A stretch of DNA of 64,000 nucleotides from JBJFGR01 sp051892875 (GTDB lineage: Bacteria; Pseudomonadota; Gammaproteobacteria; Enterobacterales; Succinivibrionaceae), in NCBI GenBank assembly GCA_051892875.1, contig JBJFGR010000026.1, forward strand, positions 10,160 to 74,159, in the 5' to 3' direction. Below, piece after piece: positions 16,973 to 26,864 of this stretch. Position 1 is the stretch's first letter. Every line of letters begins with the position of its first letter. A model generated the notes under the pieces. It did not search any database and was not told the origin of the DNA. It was given only the letters and a program-made list of their open reading frames with translations. A program made the position numbers and the translations under genes.

Positions 16973-18760
16973 TTATTTATTTTTATAACGCAAATAACTG
17001 AATTCATCTTGGTAATATGCCACTAAAATTATGTCGGGACTGTATTTTTTTATAGACTCTTCTAGTTCCTCAACATAACCATGTTGACCGCTACCACTAA
17101 AACCTCTTAATCTTAAAACGCTTTTAGATTTTGTAGCTAAAACCATGGATAAATTTTCAACAAAAGAATTGCCGACAACTGCAATTTTTGTATTATTGTC
17201 ATTGATACATGAGTTTGTAAGTTCGTATCCATCCTCAATTTCTTCAATTGGTTTTCTAGCCGTGATGCATTTATCGTAATTCAGGGTTTTTGAATATATC
17301 TTATAAGGAGTTAAATTGAATATATCGGATTCGTAATCTCTTGAATTTTCACCAAAGATGATGCCATATGTTTGGCCATAGAGTTTGCATGGTCTTCTAA
17401 ATTCACCTGTTGCGCAATTTATAATATTGCTTTCAGGTTCTTTATTGTTAAATGATAGATAATTATTGTCTATAAGATATTTTATAGTTAACCAGTGGGC
17501 ATATTCAGTAGCATGATGTTCATCTTTATAGTAAAGTAAATTTTCAGTATTGTTACTATTAACATTTTTTAATTCTTTTTCGAAAATTTCCGATACATCT
17601 ATAGCCGTTAGTAATTCGCTGTTATTTAGTTCGTTAGCAATTAATTTTGTATCATTGTTAATAGTATTTCTAATGTTTATATCTTTGTAAATAACTGGCC
17701 CGTATGGGTAAACTAATACATAGAGTTTTTGATTAAACAGTTTAGATAATTTTTCTAAATTTTCTTTATTTCTATATACTAGATTTTCGTCAAAAGTTAA
17801 ATCCATTTCGTAATTGTTATAGATCCAATCTTTATTACGGACACAATTATTAGCTTGTAGTATTTTATTTATTCTTAATTTGATTTCATTATTTGTAAAA
17901 ATAGCTTTTGATCGGCCGTTAAATCGGTCATTGAACCAAGCTTCAAAATCTTTGCCGAAATTTTCATTAAAAGAACCGTTGCTAAATATTCCTTTAAAAG
18001 GTGCTAGTTTTCTTTTTTCTTGTAATGAAGTGTCAGATTTATCTATGTTCCATGAAGGATAAAACAAAGTAATTATTACCATGATTATAAAAGTTAAGTT
18101 TGCTGTACTTACACTTTGATATAAACGTATATTTACAAGTATACGTAAAATCATATAAATAAGAGAAATAGTAATAAATAAAACTATAAATAAGGAGTAG
18201 TAATTTAGTTCTTCTTCAAATGTTGGGGTGATATTATTATTTAGTGTAAAATATGAATTTAGAGCAGGAGCTTTGAGAGTAAAGCGGTTTTCGCCAAAAC
18301 GAAAACCTATAAATTCTAAATCATTTAAAGATTTAAAATCTCCATCTTTTAGAGCAATAAGATTTGTTGAACCAATATTTAAATCTTTTATCAAAATGCG
18401 ATTTGAAGTTTCATCTTTTTCTTTGTAACCTCTGTTTTCAGATAGAACAAATGTAAGATTATATAAGGTGGTCTCAGAATCCCCACTAGCTACCAAAGGA
18501 ACTTTTATTTTTACATGAGTCCACTCATTATTATTTGTATTTACTGAAGTTGATATAATATGACCACTATCTTTTATAGATTTTTCATTTGTGTCAGTAT
18601 AGATCACTTTAAAGACATTTTCTTCGGTTAATGAAGTTTTTACTTTAAAGGATATGTAAGTAATAGGAGTTTTAAAATTACTTATATTTGTTGCAATAAT
18701 GCATAATGATATTAATACAGAAATAATTCCTATTATAATTTTTGAATTGCCACGATCCAT
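16973..18760 (-). CDS. AlgJ/AlgX-like SGNH-type polysaccharide O-acetylation protein
   Basis: 595 residues. An N-terminal membrane anchor lies at about 8-28. A periplasmic domain of about 150 residues follows, then two further helices near 185-240, and a C-terminal SGNH-like domain. Motifs in that domain are AVVGNSFVENLS (GDSF-like block I with the serine), YKDEHHATEYAHW (the Asp/His block of AlgJ and AlgX) and DKSDTSLQEKRKLAPF, typical of the family start. It likely moves acetyl groups from the MBOAT partner to a surface glycan in the periplasm. AAGGA six bases before the ATG supports the start. It is 12 bases downstream of the MBOAT gene. The substrate glycan is unknown; no alginate genes are nearby. 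Confidence 0.8.
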   Translation of the reverse strand: MDRGNSKIIIGIISVLISLCIIATNISNFKTPITYISFKVKTSLTEENVFKVIYTDTNEKSIKDSGHIISTSVNTNNNEWTHVKIKVPLVASGDSETTLYNLTFVLSENRGYKEKDETSNRILIKDLNIGSTNLIALKDGDFKSLNDLEFIGFRFGENRFTLKAPALNSYFTLNNNITPTFEEELNYYSLFIVLFITISLIYMILRILVNIRLYQSVSTANLTFIIMVIITLFYPSWNIDKSDTSLQEKRKLAPFKGIFSNGSFNENFGKDFEAWFNDRFNGRSKAIFTNNEIKLRINKILQANNCVRNKDWIYNNYEMDLTFDENLVYRNKENLEKLSKLFNQKLYVLVYPYGPVIYKDINIRNTINNDTKLIANELNNSELLTAIDVSEIFEKELKNVNSNNTENLLYYKDEHHATEYAHWLTIKYLIDNNYLSFNNKEPESNIINCATGEFRRPCKLYGQTYGIIFGENSRDYESDIFNLTPYKIYSKTLNYDKCITARKPIEEIEDGYELTNSCINDNNTKIAVVGNSFVENLSMVLATKSKSVLRLRGFSGSGQHGYVEELEESIKKYSPDIILVAYYQDEFSYLRYKNK

Positions 18761-18772
18761 ACTATATCCTTA

Positions 18773-20194
18773 TTAAAATCTGAAATATATAAATGGATTA
18801 TATGTACTTGTTGCAATGGTCATTGCAGATAGTAACAGTAATATATAAATCCAAACATTAGATAACCAAAGTAAAACTTTATTTTGTTCTGTTTTTATTA
18901 GGAAATTTTTAAATATAGGTGTGCAACACATTAAAGCAATGATAAATGTTAATATTGGTAATACGTCTATATAGTATATAAGTTTATACACATCTTTTTC
19001 ATGAGATATCAGCCCAAGCATATTTTGTATATAAGTTAATGCATAATTTAAATCAGGAGATCTGAATAATACCCAACCAAAAATAAAAATTAAAATACAA
19101 TAAAAATGGAGTAGAATATTTTTTAACAAAGAACGAGGAGTGTCTTTATTTAATCCGAAGAAACGCTCTATTATTACAAATAAACCATTCCATAATCCCC
19201 AAATTACAAAGTTCCAAGCAGCTCCATGCCAAACTCCTGTAGCTAAGAATACAATAAATAAGTTGCAGTAAGTTTTCTTTTCGCCTTTTTTATTACCTCC
19301 AAGAGGTATATAGAGATATTCTTTAAACCATGTAGATAATGATATGTGCCATCTTCTCCAAAATTCAGTTATAGTTTTTGAAATATAAGGATAATTAAAG
19401 TTTTCTTTAAATTTAAATCCAAAAATAGCACCTAAACCTATGGCCATATCTGAGTAACCAGAAAAGTCGAAGAATATTTGTATGGAATAGGCTATTGCGC
19501 CGATCCAAGCAACAGTTGGTGAAAATCCGTCAGCATTTTGAGAAAATATCTTGTCTGCTATTTCACCAGCAGTATTGGCAATAAGCATTTTTTTTGATAA
19601 ACCAATAATAAATCTTTTTACACCGTAAACAACATTTTTAAACTCTATGTGACGCTCATCAATTTGAGTATTTATATCGTGATATTTAACTATTGGACCT
19701 GCGATTAATTGTGGAAATAATGAAATAAATAGTGCTAACTTATAAATGTCTTTTTGAGGTTTGGTATCGCCACGATAAACATCTATCAGATAGGATATCG
19801 CTTGGAAAGTGTAGAATGAAATACCTATAGGCATCACTACTTTTATAAAATCGTAATTTGTGTGGAATAATTGATTGATGTTTTCACACAAAAAATTGAA
19901 GTATTTAAAATAACATAATACGCCTAAATTACATAATAGCGAACATGTCAGCATTATTAATTTAGTAGTTTTATTTTTAATGATTCCAATAATGTTTCCG
20001 AATAAATAACATATAACAATAGTTCCTAGCATTATTGCTAAATATTTTGGTTCTCCCCATGCATAAAATATAAGGCTTGCTGTTAGGAGAACAAAATTTC
20101 TCATTTCAGATCGAACAACGAGGTATATTGTTGAAACTATGGGTAAGAATACGAATATAAAGGTCATGGATGAAAATAGCATAATAAATACCAT
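18773..20194 (-). CDS. MBOAT-family O-acyltransferase (AlgI/DltB-like)
   Basis: 473 residues, a multi-pass inner-membrane protein. Family signatures are FYTFQAISYLIDVYRG, LIAGPIVKYHDI, DFSGYSDMAIGLGAIFGFKF, EFWRRWHISLSTWFKEYLY and the catalytic-histidine motif GVWHGAAWNF. MBOAT proteins of this group pass acetyl groups across the membrane to an AlgJ/AlgX-type partner, which is the next gene. The ribosome-binding site is poor; ATG at 20182 (Met5) is an alternative start. The upstream gap is shared with divergent ygfB. Confidence 0.92.
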   Translation of the reverse strand: MVFIMLFSSMTFIFVFLPIVSTIYLVVRSEMRNFVLLTASLIFYAWGEPKYLAIMLGTIVICYLFGNIIGIIKNKTTKLIMLTCSLLCNLGVLCYFKYFNFLCENINQLFHTNYDFIKVVMPIGISFYTFQAISYLIDVYRGDTKPQKDIYKLALFISLFPQLIAGPIVKYHDINTQIDERHIEFKNVVYGVKRFIIGLSKKMLIANTAGEIADKIFSQNADGFSPTVAWIGAIAYSIQIFFDFSGYSDMAIGLGAIFGFKFKENFNYPYISKTITEFWRRWHISLSTWFKEYLYIPLGGNKKGEKKTYCNLFIVFLATGVWHGAAWNFVIWGLWNGLFVIIERFFGLNKDTPRSLLKNILLHFYCILIFIFGWVLFRSPDLNYALTYIQNMLGLISHEKDVYKLIYYIDVLPILTFIIALMCCTPIFKNFLIKTEQNKVLLWLSNVWIYILLLLSAMTIATSTYNPFIYFRF

Positions 20195-20357
20195 ATCTAT
20201 TTAGGACGTATAAAAATTCTAACAAATAATACGAGATAATTGAATTTTTTAATTATGAAAATTTATTGAAAGTCAAATTTATCTTAAAACAGTATTTTTA
20301 ACTCATATATCTTATATGTTAAAATAAGATGCTCTTATTAATTAAAGGATATTTATT

Positions 20358-21041
20358 GTGAATTTTTTAGATGATTATGAGTTTTCAACTGAGTTTTTAG
20401 AGAAAGATGGTATTAGTGCAACTGTAGCGGATTTGTATGGTATAGTTTTGGGGTTAATATCTGGTGGTGTAAAACAAACGGACAAAGAGTTTTGGGCATA
20501 CATTGAAGATTTAGAAAATAATGGTGAAGAATTAAAGAGCAATTCAAAAGATTGGATTAAACAATTAGCAGATTATGTTACAAAACAACTACTTCAAGGT
20601 GAGGGAATAAAATTATTATTACCAAAAGATGATAATTCTTTAGAAGTGAGAATAATTGCATTTACAGAACTTGTTAATTCATTTTTAGTAGGCTTTTCAT
20701 GTAAACAAAAACTTCATCGTAGTTTAAGTCATGATATTCAAGAATTTCTAAGAGATTTATCAGATATAGGTAATATGGATACTTCTGTAGAAAATAGTGA
20801 TGATTCAATGGAAGCAGATTATGAAGTGTTGGTATCTCATGTCAGTGTAGGTGCTCAAATTTGTTTTGAGGAATGTGCATCTAGCCTTTATCCAAATGAA
20901 AAAGATTTTATATTATCTGAAAGTGATGAGGAAAGTAAACCTGTTGAATTATCAGATGAAAGAAAAACTGTACACGCTCTTGAATCTCAGTTTTGGGAAA
21001 AACAAGCTAAAATTGTTCCTAGTGAGAAAAGATTTGAATAG
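20358..21041 (+). CDS. ygfB: YgfB/YecA-family (UPF0149) protein
   Basis: 227 residues, all-alpha, with the family pattern ATVADLYGIVLGLISGG near the N-terminus and FLVGFSCKQKLHRSLSHDIQEFLRDL in the middle. E. coli YgfB is about 190 residues; this copy is longer at the C-terminus, with an acidic then basic tail. The start is GTG with AGGA nine bases upstream. The role is poorly known; in Pseudomonas a YgfB homologue affects beta-lactam response. It is usually beside pepP and ubiH, which are absent here. It stands 118 bases before pgm. Confidence 0.85.
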   Translation: MNFLDDYEFSTEFLEKDGISATVADLYGIVLGLISGGVKQTDKEFWAYIEDLENNGEELKSNSKDWIKQLADYVTKQLLQGEGIKLLLPKDDNSLEVRIIAFTELVNSFLVGFSCKQKLHRSLSHDIQEFLRDLSDIGNMDTSVENSDDSMEADYEVLVSHVSVGAQICFEECASSLYPNEKDFILSESDEESKPVELSDERKTVHALESQFWEKQAKIVPSEKRFE

Positions 21042-21159
21042 TAACATAGACATTTGATTCGATATTTATTGAAAATTAAAAAAAAAATCTCTAAAATGAA
21101 TGAAAGTTCGAAAAAATTAGATTTTTATCACAGATAATTTTGTAAACTAAGGATTAAAA

Positions 21160-22809
21160 ATGGCTTTAAATCCCAATGCTGGCAAATCTGCTAGATTAGA
21201 AGATCTTCCTAATATCCCTCGTTTAATGGCTGCTTATTATTTAAATAAGCCTGATATGTCTAAGCCAGAACAACGTGTTGCGTTTGGTACTTCTGGTCAT
21301 CGTGGTAGTTCATTAACATCAGCTTTTACTGAATCTCATATTTTAGCCGTAAGTCAGGCAATTGCTGAATATAGAACAAAAGAAAATATAACTGGTCCTA
21401 TTTTTGTGGGTATGGATACTCATGCTTTATCTGAAGCAGCTTTAGCAACAGCTGTCGAAGTTTTAGCAGCAAACGGATGTGAAGTTCGTTTAGAAAAGGA
21501 TTTTGGTTATACACCAACACCTGTTATTTCTCATACTATTTTGAGTTATAACAAAGGAAGAACATCAGACTTGGCTGATGGTATTGTTATTACTCCTTCT
21601 CATAATCCTCCAATTGATGGTGGTTTTAAGTATAATCCAACAAATGGTGGGCCTGCAGATACTGTTATTACCAAATGGGTTGAAAACAGAGCAAACGAAA
21701 TTCTTGAAAATGGACTAAAAGATGTACGTCGTGTAGCCTTTCAGGAAGCTATGAAGTTGTCAAATGTTCAGCAAATTGATATGAGAAAGCCATATGTTGA
21801 TGATTTAGTAAATATCATAGATGTTGAAGCTATCAAGAAGGCTGGTATAAAGATTGGGGTAGATCCTTTAGGTGGGTCTGGGGTTTATTATTGGGATTTA
21901 ATTGCAAAAACTTATGATTTAGACATTGAAGTTGTAAATTATAAAGTAGATCCTACATTTAGTTTTATGACTTTAGATCGTGATGGCAAGATTAGAATGG
22001 ATTGTTCTAGTCCATACGCAATGGCATCACTAATCAAATTAAAAGATAAGTTTGATATAGCTGTTGCGAATGATCCTGATTACGATCGTCATGGTATTGT
22101 TTGCAAGTCAGGTTTAATGAATCCGAATCACTATCTTGCTGTAGCTATACAATATTTGTTTACTCATAGAGATGGTTGGTCAAAGACTGCTGCTGTAGGT
22201 AAGACTTTGGTATCTTCTTCAATTATTGATCGTGTAGTAAAGAGTATCGGTAGAGAATTGAAAGAAGTTCCTGTAGGGTTTAAGTGGTTTGTTGATGGTT
22301 TGTATACAGGTACTTATGGTTTCGGCGGTGAAGAATCAGCTGGTGCTTCATTCTTACGTAAGAATGGTGAAGTTTGGACAACTGATAAAGATGGTATTAT
22401 TCTTTGTTTGTTAGCTGCTGAAATTTTGGCTGTAACAGGAAAAGATCCTCAGACACTTTATAACGAAATTAAAGAAAAGTTTGGTGATCCTATTTACAAC
22501 CGTGTTGATGCACCTGCAAATACTGCACAAAAAGCTGTTTTATCAAAATTAGATCCTTCTTTAGTAGAAGCTTCAACTTTAGCTGGTGAACCTATTATCG
22601 CTAAGTTAACAAAAGCTGAAGGTAATGGTGCCCCTATCGGTGGTCTAAAGGTGGTGACAGAAAATGGTTGGTTTGCTGCACGTCCTAGTGGTACAGAAGC
22701 TATTTATAAGATTTATATGGAAAGTTTTAAGAGTCAGGAACATTTAGCTCAGATTCAAAAAGAAGCTCAAGAAATAGTAAGTGCCGCTTTAGCAAAGGCT
22801 GGTGTTTAA
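21160..22809 (+). CDS. pgm: Phosphoglucomutase (alpha-D-glucose specific)
   Basis: Interconverts glucose-1-phosphate and glucose-6-phosphate, linking glycogen breakdown and dTDP-sugar synthesis to glycolysis. 549 residues (E. coli Pgm has 546). [10 protein letters not shown] lies at 42-51, the phosphoserine loop TPSHNP has Ser147, the metal loop is NDPDYDRHG, the sugar loop is [10 protein letters not shown], and the phosphate-binding loop is [17 protein letters not shown] precedes the ATG. It is a single-gene unit ended by a strong terminator. Confidence 0.97.
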   Translation: MALNPNAGKSARLEDLPNIPRLMAAYYLNKPDMSKPEQRVAFGTSGHRGSSLTSAFTESHILAVSQAIAEYRTKENITGPIFVGMDTHALSEAALATAVEVLAANGCEVRLEKDFGYTPTPVISHTILSYNKGRTSDLADGIVITPSHNPPIDGGFKYNPTNGGPADTVITKWVENRANEILENGLKDVRRVAFQEAMKLSNVQQIDMRKPYVDDLVNIIDVEAIKKAGIKIGVDPLGGSGVYYWDLIAKTYDLDIEVVNYKVDPTFSFMTLDRDGKIRMDCSSPYAMASLIKLKDKFDIAVANDPDYDRHGIVCKSGLMNPNHYLAVAIQYLFTHRDGWSKTAAVGKTLVSSSIIDRVVKSIGRELKEVPVGFKWFVDGLYTGTYGFGGEESAGASFLRKNGEVWTTDKDGIILCLLAAEILAVTGKDPQTLYNEIKEKFGDPIYNRVDAPANTAQKAVLSKLDPSLVEASTLAGEPIIAKLTKAEGNGAPIGGLKVVTENGWFAARPSGTEAIYKIYMESFKSQEHLAQIQKEAQEIVSAALAKAGV

Positions 22810-22840
22810 AATTTTAATTTAAAATTTGTTTATATAAATA

Positions 22841-22886
22841 TGCGATAGGAAAACGATAATATTTAGTATCCTATCGCATTTTTTTA
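22841..22886 (+). terminator. Terminator of pgm
   Basis: A ten-bp stem TGCGATAGGA / TCCTATCGCA with an 18-base loop is followed by TTTTTTT. The T tract meets the stop codon of the convergent lipoprotein gene. Confidence 0.85.
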
Positions 22887-23765
22887 ATTGTTAAGACTAC
22901 AAACTTCAGAATTTAAATTATATTCAGTAATTTTATTTCCATCTTGGTTTAGATAAATAAATTTTATATTATCCATATACTTAATGTGTTCAGAATAACT
23001 TCCAGTTTCACACATTATTGGCGCTAATTCTTGAATATTTTGGGAAATTTCAGCAATTTTCTTTTCTTCAATTTGTTCTTTGTAGGTATAAGTATATTGA
23101 AGAGTACTTCCTGTTGCCCCAAGACTAATATCAGTAATTGAGATAATACTATTCTCTTTATTGATAGAATTCATGTTTTGAATTTCAGGAACTATGATTT
23201 GGTTTTGTATAAAATCTCTAGTGTATTTTCCTTCTTTTGTTAAATTGGTTTCTAAAGCTAATTTATGGCATATATTGTAATTAACCATGATAGAGTTAAC
23301 AAAATTCCCATCTTTGTCCATCATATCGTATTGCAAATACTCTAAATTTCTTAAGAAGTCTGTTCCAAAATAAGGTGAGCATAATTCTAATTGATTATGT
23401 TTTAATTCTTCAGCACTCATCTCTTTTTTTACAGGTGAATTAGTTCGCAGGTCTTTAAACACGTATACTAAGGATGAGCCATTACCTAATTTTAAATCAA
23501 TAAATTCAAGCGGTATGTTATTATTTTGAGACAAAGTTAATTTAGTTGCTTCTATCAAATTAGGTAAAAATCTTTCTAAATCAGCTCTAGGTGTATAGCT
23601 TGTATTAGGAATAGCTTGTGTTTCTTTAATTTGTTCTTTGTTAGCAGTGTTTTGTTTTTCAAGATTTGCATTTGTATCTTCCTGATTTTGAGGATTGCAA
23701 CCTAAAAGTAGGAGAGTTCCAGCTAAGGTAAACATAGATATAGTGTTTTTTATATTAGTTTTCAA
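22884..23765 (-). CDS. Predicted lipoprotein, unknown function
   Basis: 293 residues with a type II signal peptide: hydrophobic TLAGTLLLLGC, lipidated Cys23. A Gln/Asn/Glu-rich linker at about 24-55 precedes the folded part. The mature protein seems to hold two related halves of about 110 residues. Each starts with a GSS/GST-L-Y-Y element (LGNGSSLVYVFKD and LGATGSTLQYTYTYKE) and ends with a Cys-containing strand, which suggests an internal duplication. No family is recognised. It converges on pgm and has about 490 bases of non-coding DNA upstream, shared with glgP. Confidence 0.7.
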   Translation of the reverse strand: MKTNIKNTISMFTLAGTLLLLGCNPQNQEDTNANLEKQNTANKEQIKETQAIPNTSYTPRADLERFLPNLIEATKLTLSQNNNIPLEFIDLKLGNGSSLVYVFKDLRTNSPVKKEMSAEELKHNQLELCSPYFGTDFLRNLEYLQYDMMDKDGNFVNSIMVNYNICHKLALETNLTKEGKYTRDFIQNQIIVPEIQNMNSINKENSIISITDISLGATGSTLQYTYTYKEQIEEKKIAEISQNIQELAPIMCETGSYSEHIKYMDNIKFIYLNQDGNKITEYNLNSEVCSLNN

Positions 23766-23905
23766 ATTACACTCCTTTCAAAAACTTTTTAATCAATAAA
23801 TACTTTTTTTAAAAATAAGTAAATTATCAAAAAAAATTACGACTAATACAAGATTGTTATAAAATTTTTGTTATCTATCAACAGAACTATTTATTTAAAT
23901 ATTCA

Positions 23906-23937
23906 TATTTTATAGTGATTTAAATCACTATAAAATA
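23906..23937. promoter_or_regulatory. 32-bp perfect palindrome with a CRP-like core
   Basis: All 16 base pairs match; the core is AGTGATTTAAATCACT. GTGA-N6-TCAC is the CRP half-site spacing; CRP/FNR-family binding is inferred. It lies about 320 bases upstream of glgP and 141 bases upstream of the divergent lipoprotein start, so it could serve either gene. Confidence 0.55.
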
Positions 23938-24008
23938 ATAGACTTATTATTAATGATGAAAATTAAATTCTTTGTTAAGAAAATGATTAATTAATAATAA
24001 TTAAAAAA

Positions 24009-24024
24009 TGTGAAAAAAATCACT
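24009..24024. promoter_or_regulatory. CRP-like site upstream of glgP
   Basis: TGTGA-AAAAAA-TCACT matches the CRP consensus TGTGA-N6-TCACA at nine of ten specified positions. It is about 170 bases upstream of the predicted glgP transcription start. Confidence 0.45.
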
Positions 24025-24131
24025 AAAAATTAATATACATACATTTTAAAATTAAATGTTTGTAAATTTTTAATTAAAAGTATGTTTAAAATTGGTTTAC
24101 TTGTTTTTTAATGATATTTTTTATGTTAAAA

Positions 24132-24145
24132 TTGATTTAAATCAA
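24132..24145. promoter_or_regulatory. Consensus FNR-type site upstream of glgP
   Basis: TTGAT-TTAA-ATCAA is a perfect match to the FNR consensus TTGAT-N4-ATCAA. Its centre (24138.5) is 41.5 bases upstream of a start at 24180, which the -10-like TACTAT at 24168-24173 would give. That is the class II activator position. Confidence 0.6.
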
Positions 24146-24167
24146 AATGTTAAAGTTTAGCTTTAGC

Positions 24168-24184
24168 TACTATGCTTATATAAT
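24168..24184 (+). promoter_or_regulatory. glgP: Candidate glgP -10 elements
   Basis: Two overlapping candidates exist: TACTAT (24168-24173), which fits activation from the FNR-type site, and TATAAT (24179-24184), which is closer to consensus and would start near 24190. Neither has a good -35, as expected for an activator-dependent promoter. Which one is used cannot be decided from sequence. Confidence 0.45.
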
Positions 24185-24189
24185 TTCGA

Positions 24190-24247
24190 CATGATATTTT
24201 TGGGAAATCATGTATTGGATTGGAGCTCGTTATCGAGTTATTAAGGA
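24190..24247 (+). promoter_or_regulatory. glgP: glgP leader with hairpins and four GGA motifs (possible CsrA target)
   Basis: A first hairpin CATGAT...ATCATG (24190-24212) shows GGGA in its loop. Then come TTGGATTGGAG and a second hairpin CTCG-TTAT-CGAG (24226-24237). GGA occurs at 24203, 24217, 24222 and 24245, the last being the Shine-Dalgarno. Looped and ribosome-site GGA is the known CsrA pattern, and CsrA represses glgCAP in E. coli. CsrA binding here is inferred. Confidence 0.45.
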
Positions 24248-24256
24248 AAATAAATT

Positions 24257-26776
24257 ATGGCTAGAGAAAAAAAAGCTGGAAATATAGCTTCAAGTTCTTT
24301 TAACGCATCTACTCTAAATTACACTAAGGAAGATTTTAAGAGTAAGATCATTCACCACTTACATTCTACCTTAGGTACTAGCGAAAACAAAGCTTCAAAG
24401 CAAGCTTGGTGGAAAGCTACTTGTGCTGCTGTGAATGAATTAGTTTATGAACGTTTAACTCAGACACAACAGACTCATGCAAGTAAAGATACTCGTGCAG
24501 TTCATTATTTATCTGCTGAATTCTTGATGGGCCGTTTAACATCTAACAATTTACATAATTTGCATTTATTTAATGTTTGTGCTGAAGCATTAAAAGATTT
24601 AAATATAGATCTAACTGATTTATGTGAAGAAGAACCAGATATGGCTCTTGGTAATGGTGGTTTAGGTCGTTTAGCTGCATGCTTTATAGATTCATTAGCT
24701 ACACTAAATATGCCATCTTTAGGTTATGGTATTCACTACGAAAATGGTTTATTCCGTCAGGAAATTCGTGGTGGTCGTCAGATTGAACGTCCTGATTCAT
24801 GGCGTGAATATGGTAATCCATGGGAAATTTGTCGCCCAGAATCTATTCAAGAAGTAGCTTTAGCTGGTTATGTTGAAACAGTATTCGAACCAAATGGTTC
24901 ATTAAAGAAAGTATGGCACCCAGCTACAAAGATTAAAGGTGTGCCTTGGGATATCCCTGTAGTAGGTTATAATGGTACTACTGTAAATATTTTAAGATTA
25001 TGGGAATCACGTGCTCCAGAATCATTCGATTGGGATGTATTTAATGCAGGTGGATATGTTGACGCTCAAAAAGAAAAAGCAGAAGCAGAAACAGTTTCAA
25101 AGGTTTTATATCCAAACGATTCAACAGAAGCTGGTAAGCAGTTACGTTTAGTACAACAATATTTCTTCTGTGCTTGTTCATTAAAGGATATTTTACGTCG
25201 TTACAAGCGAGCTCATACTTTAGCAAATGGTACTGTTGATTATTCTGAGTTTGCCGATAAGATTGCTATTCAGTTAAACGATACTCATCCAACAATTTCT
25301 ATTCCAGAATTAATGAGAATTTTTGTAGATGAAGAAGGTTTAGATTGGGATGTGGCATGGAATATTTGTTACAAAGTATTCTCATATACTAACCACACTT
25401 TATTACCTGAAGCTTTAGAAAAGTGGCCAGTGTACTTATTCGAAAGAGTATTACCTCGTCATTTAGAAATTATTTATGAAATTAATCGCAGATTCTTAGA
25501 AAATGAATGTGAAAAGGCATTCCCTGGTAATGATTTTATCAAGTCTAAGTTGTCTTTAATTGAAGAAGGTGATTGTCGTAAGGTTCGTATGGGTAACTTA
25601 TGTGTAGTAGGTTCTCATAAGGTTAATGGTGTTGCTGCTATTCACTCAAAGCTTGTTAAAGAAGATTTATTCCCTGAATATGCTACGATTTGGCCTGAAA
25701 AGTTCTGTAATGTAACAAATGGTGTTACTCCACGTCGTTGGATGTTATCTTGTAACCCTGAATTAGCTAAGTTATATACTGATACTTTAGGTTCAGATAA
25801 GTGGATTACTCACTTAGATGAATTAAAGAAGATTAAGGATAAGGCTTCTGATAGTAAGTTCCAAAAGAAGTTTATGGATATTAAGAAAGCTAATAAAGTT
25901 AAATTAGCTGCAGTTATCAAGGCTGAAACTGGTGTTGAAGTAGATCCAGAAGCTATCTTTGATATTCAAATTAAGCGTTTACACGAATACAAGAGACAGC
26001 AATTAAATCTTCTTTATATCATTGCTTTATATCGACGTTTATTAGCAAATCCATCTTTAGATATACAAAAGCATGTATTTATCTTCGGTTCAAAGGCGGC
26101 TCCAGGCTATAAGTTGGCTAAGGATATTATTTATGCTATCAACAAGGTTGGTGAATGCATTAATAATGATGTTCGTATCAATGGTAAGATTAAGGTTGTT
26201 TTCATGCCTAATTACCGTGTAAGCTTAGCTGAAAAGTTAATCCCTGCTGCAGATGTTTCACAACAGATTTCTACTGCTGGTTACGAAGCGTCTGGTACAG
26301 GTAATATGAAGTTAGCTATGAACGGTGCTATTACATTAGGTACAATGGATGGTGCTAATATCGAAATTGTTGAAGAAGCTGGTGCAGAAAATAATGCTAT
26401 TTTCGGTTTATCTGTTGATGAAGTTAAGACATTAAAGGCTCAAGGTTACAATCCTTGGAATGTTTACAACAATGATCCTGAAATCAAGGCTGCTTTAGAT
26501 ACATTAGATACTGATTTATTTACTCCAGGTCATCCAGGTGAATTATCATCAATTAAGCGTGCGTTACTAGATGGCGGTGATACTTATTTAGCATTAGCTG
26601 ATTTCCGTTCATACTCTGATGCTCATGCAAGAATTGACCAGATGTATAGAAATAAATCAAGTTGGGCTAAGTCAGCGATTATCAATTCCGTAACGATGGG
26701 TAAGTTCAATTCAGACCGTTCAATTCTAGATTATGTTGAACAAGTTTGGAATCTTGAAGCATGTGATGTTAAGTAA
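24257..26776 (+). CDS. glgP: Glycogen/maltodextrin phosphorylase
   Basis: Releases glucose-1-phosphate from alpha-1,4-glucan ends using phosphate; GT35 family, cytoplasmic. 839 residues. MALGNGGLGRLAACFIDSLA and KRLHEYKRQQLN are family blocks. The PLP-binding Lys685 lies in GTGNMKLAMNGA, followed by GTMDGANIEI. Codon choice is visibly biased to TTA, GGT, CGT and AAG, suggesting high expression. It has its own complex upstream region and a strong terminator, so it is a single-gene unit. glgX supplies debranching, and pgm, 1.4 kb upstream, takes the product onward. Confidence 0.97.
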   Translation: MAREKKAGNIASSSFNASTLNYTKEDFKSKIIHHLHSTLGTSENKASKQAWWKATCAAVNELVYERLTQTQQTHASKDTRAVHYLSAEFLMGRLTSNNLHNLHLFNVCAEALKDLNIDLTDLCEEEPDMALGNGGLGRLAACFIDSLATLNMPSLGYGIHYENGLFRQEIRGGRQIERPDSWREYGNPWEICRPESIQEVALAGYVETVFEPNGSLKKVWHPATKIKGVPWDIPVVGYNGTTVNILRLWESRAPESFDWDVFNAGGYVDAQKEKAEAETVSKVLYPNDSTEAGKQLRLVQQYFFCACSLKDILRRYKRAHTLANGTVDYSEFADKIAIQLNDTHPTISIPELMRIFVDEEGLDWDVAWNICYKVFSYTNHTLLPEALEKWPVYLFERVLPRHLEIIYEINRRFLENECEKAFPGNDFIKSKLSLIEEGDCRKVRMGNLCVVGSHKVNGVAAIHSKLVKEDLFPEYATIWPEKFCNVTNGVTPRRWMLSCNPELAKLYTDTLGSDKWITHLDELKKIKDKASDSKFQKKFMDIKKANKVKLAAVIKAETGVEVDPEAIFDIQIKRLHEYKRQQLNLLYIIALYRRLLANPSLDIQKHVFIFGSKAAPGYKLAKDIIYAINKVGECINNDVRINGKIKVVFMPNYRVSLAEKLIPAADVSQQISTAGYEASGTGNMKLAMNGAITLGTMDGANIEIVEEAGAENNAIFGLSVDEVKTLKAQGYNPWNVYNNDPEIKAALDTLDTDLFTPGHPGELSSIKRALLDGGDTYLALADFRSYSDAHARIDQMYRNKSSWAKSAIINSVTMGKFNSDRSILDYVEQVWNLEACDVK

Positions 26777-26804
26777 TAACAATTACATTTAATTAATAAC
26801 ATTG

Positions 26805-26836
26805 AAGGAGTATCAATATGATTGATACTCCTTTTT
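26805..26836 (+). terminator. Terminator of glgP
   Basis: A perfect 13-bp stem (AAGGAGTATCAAT / ATTGATACTCCTT) with an ATG loop runs into a short T tract. Confidence 0.9.
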
Positions 26837-26864
26837 GATAGTGAATTATTAAGTAGGTTTTTTT

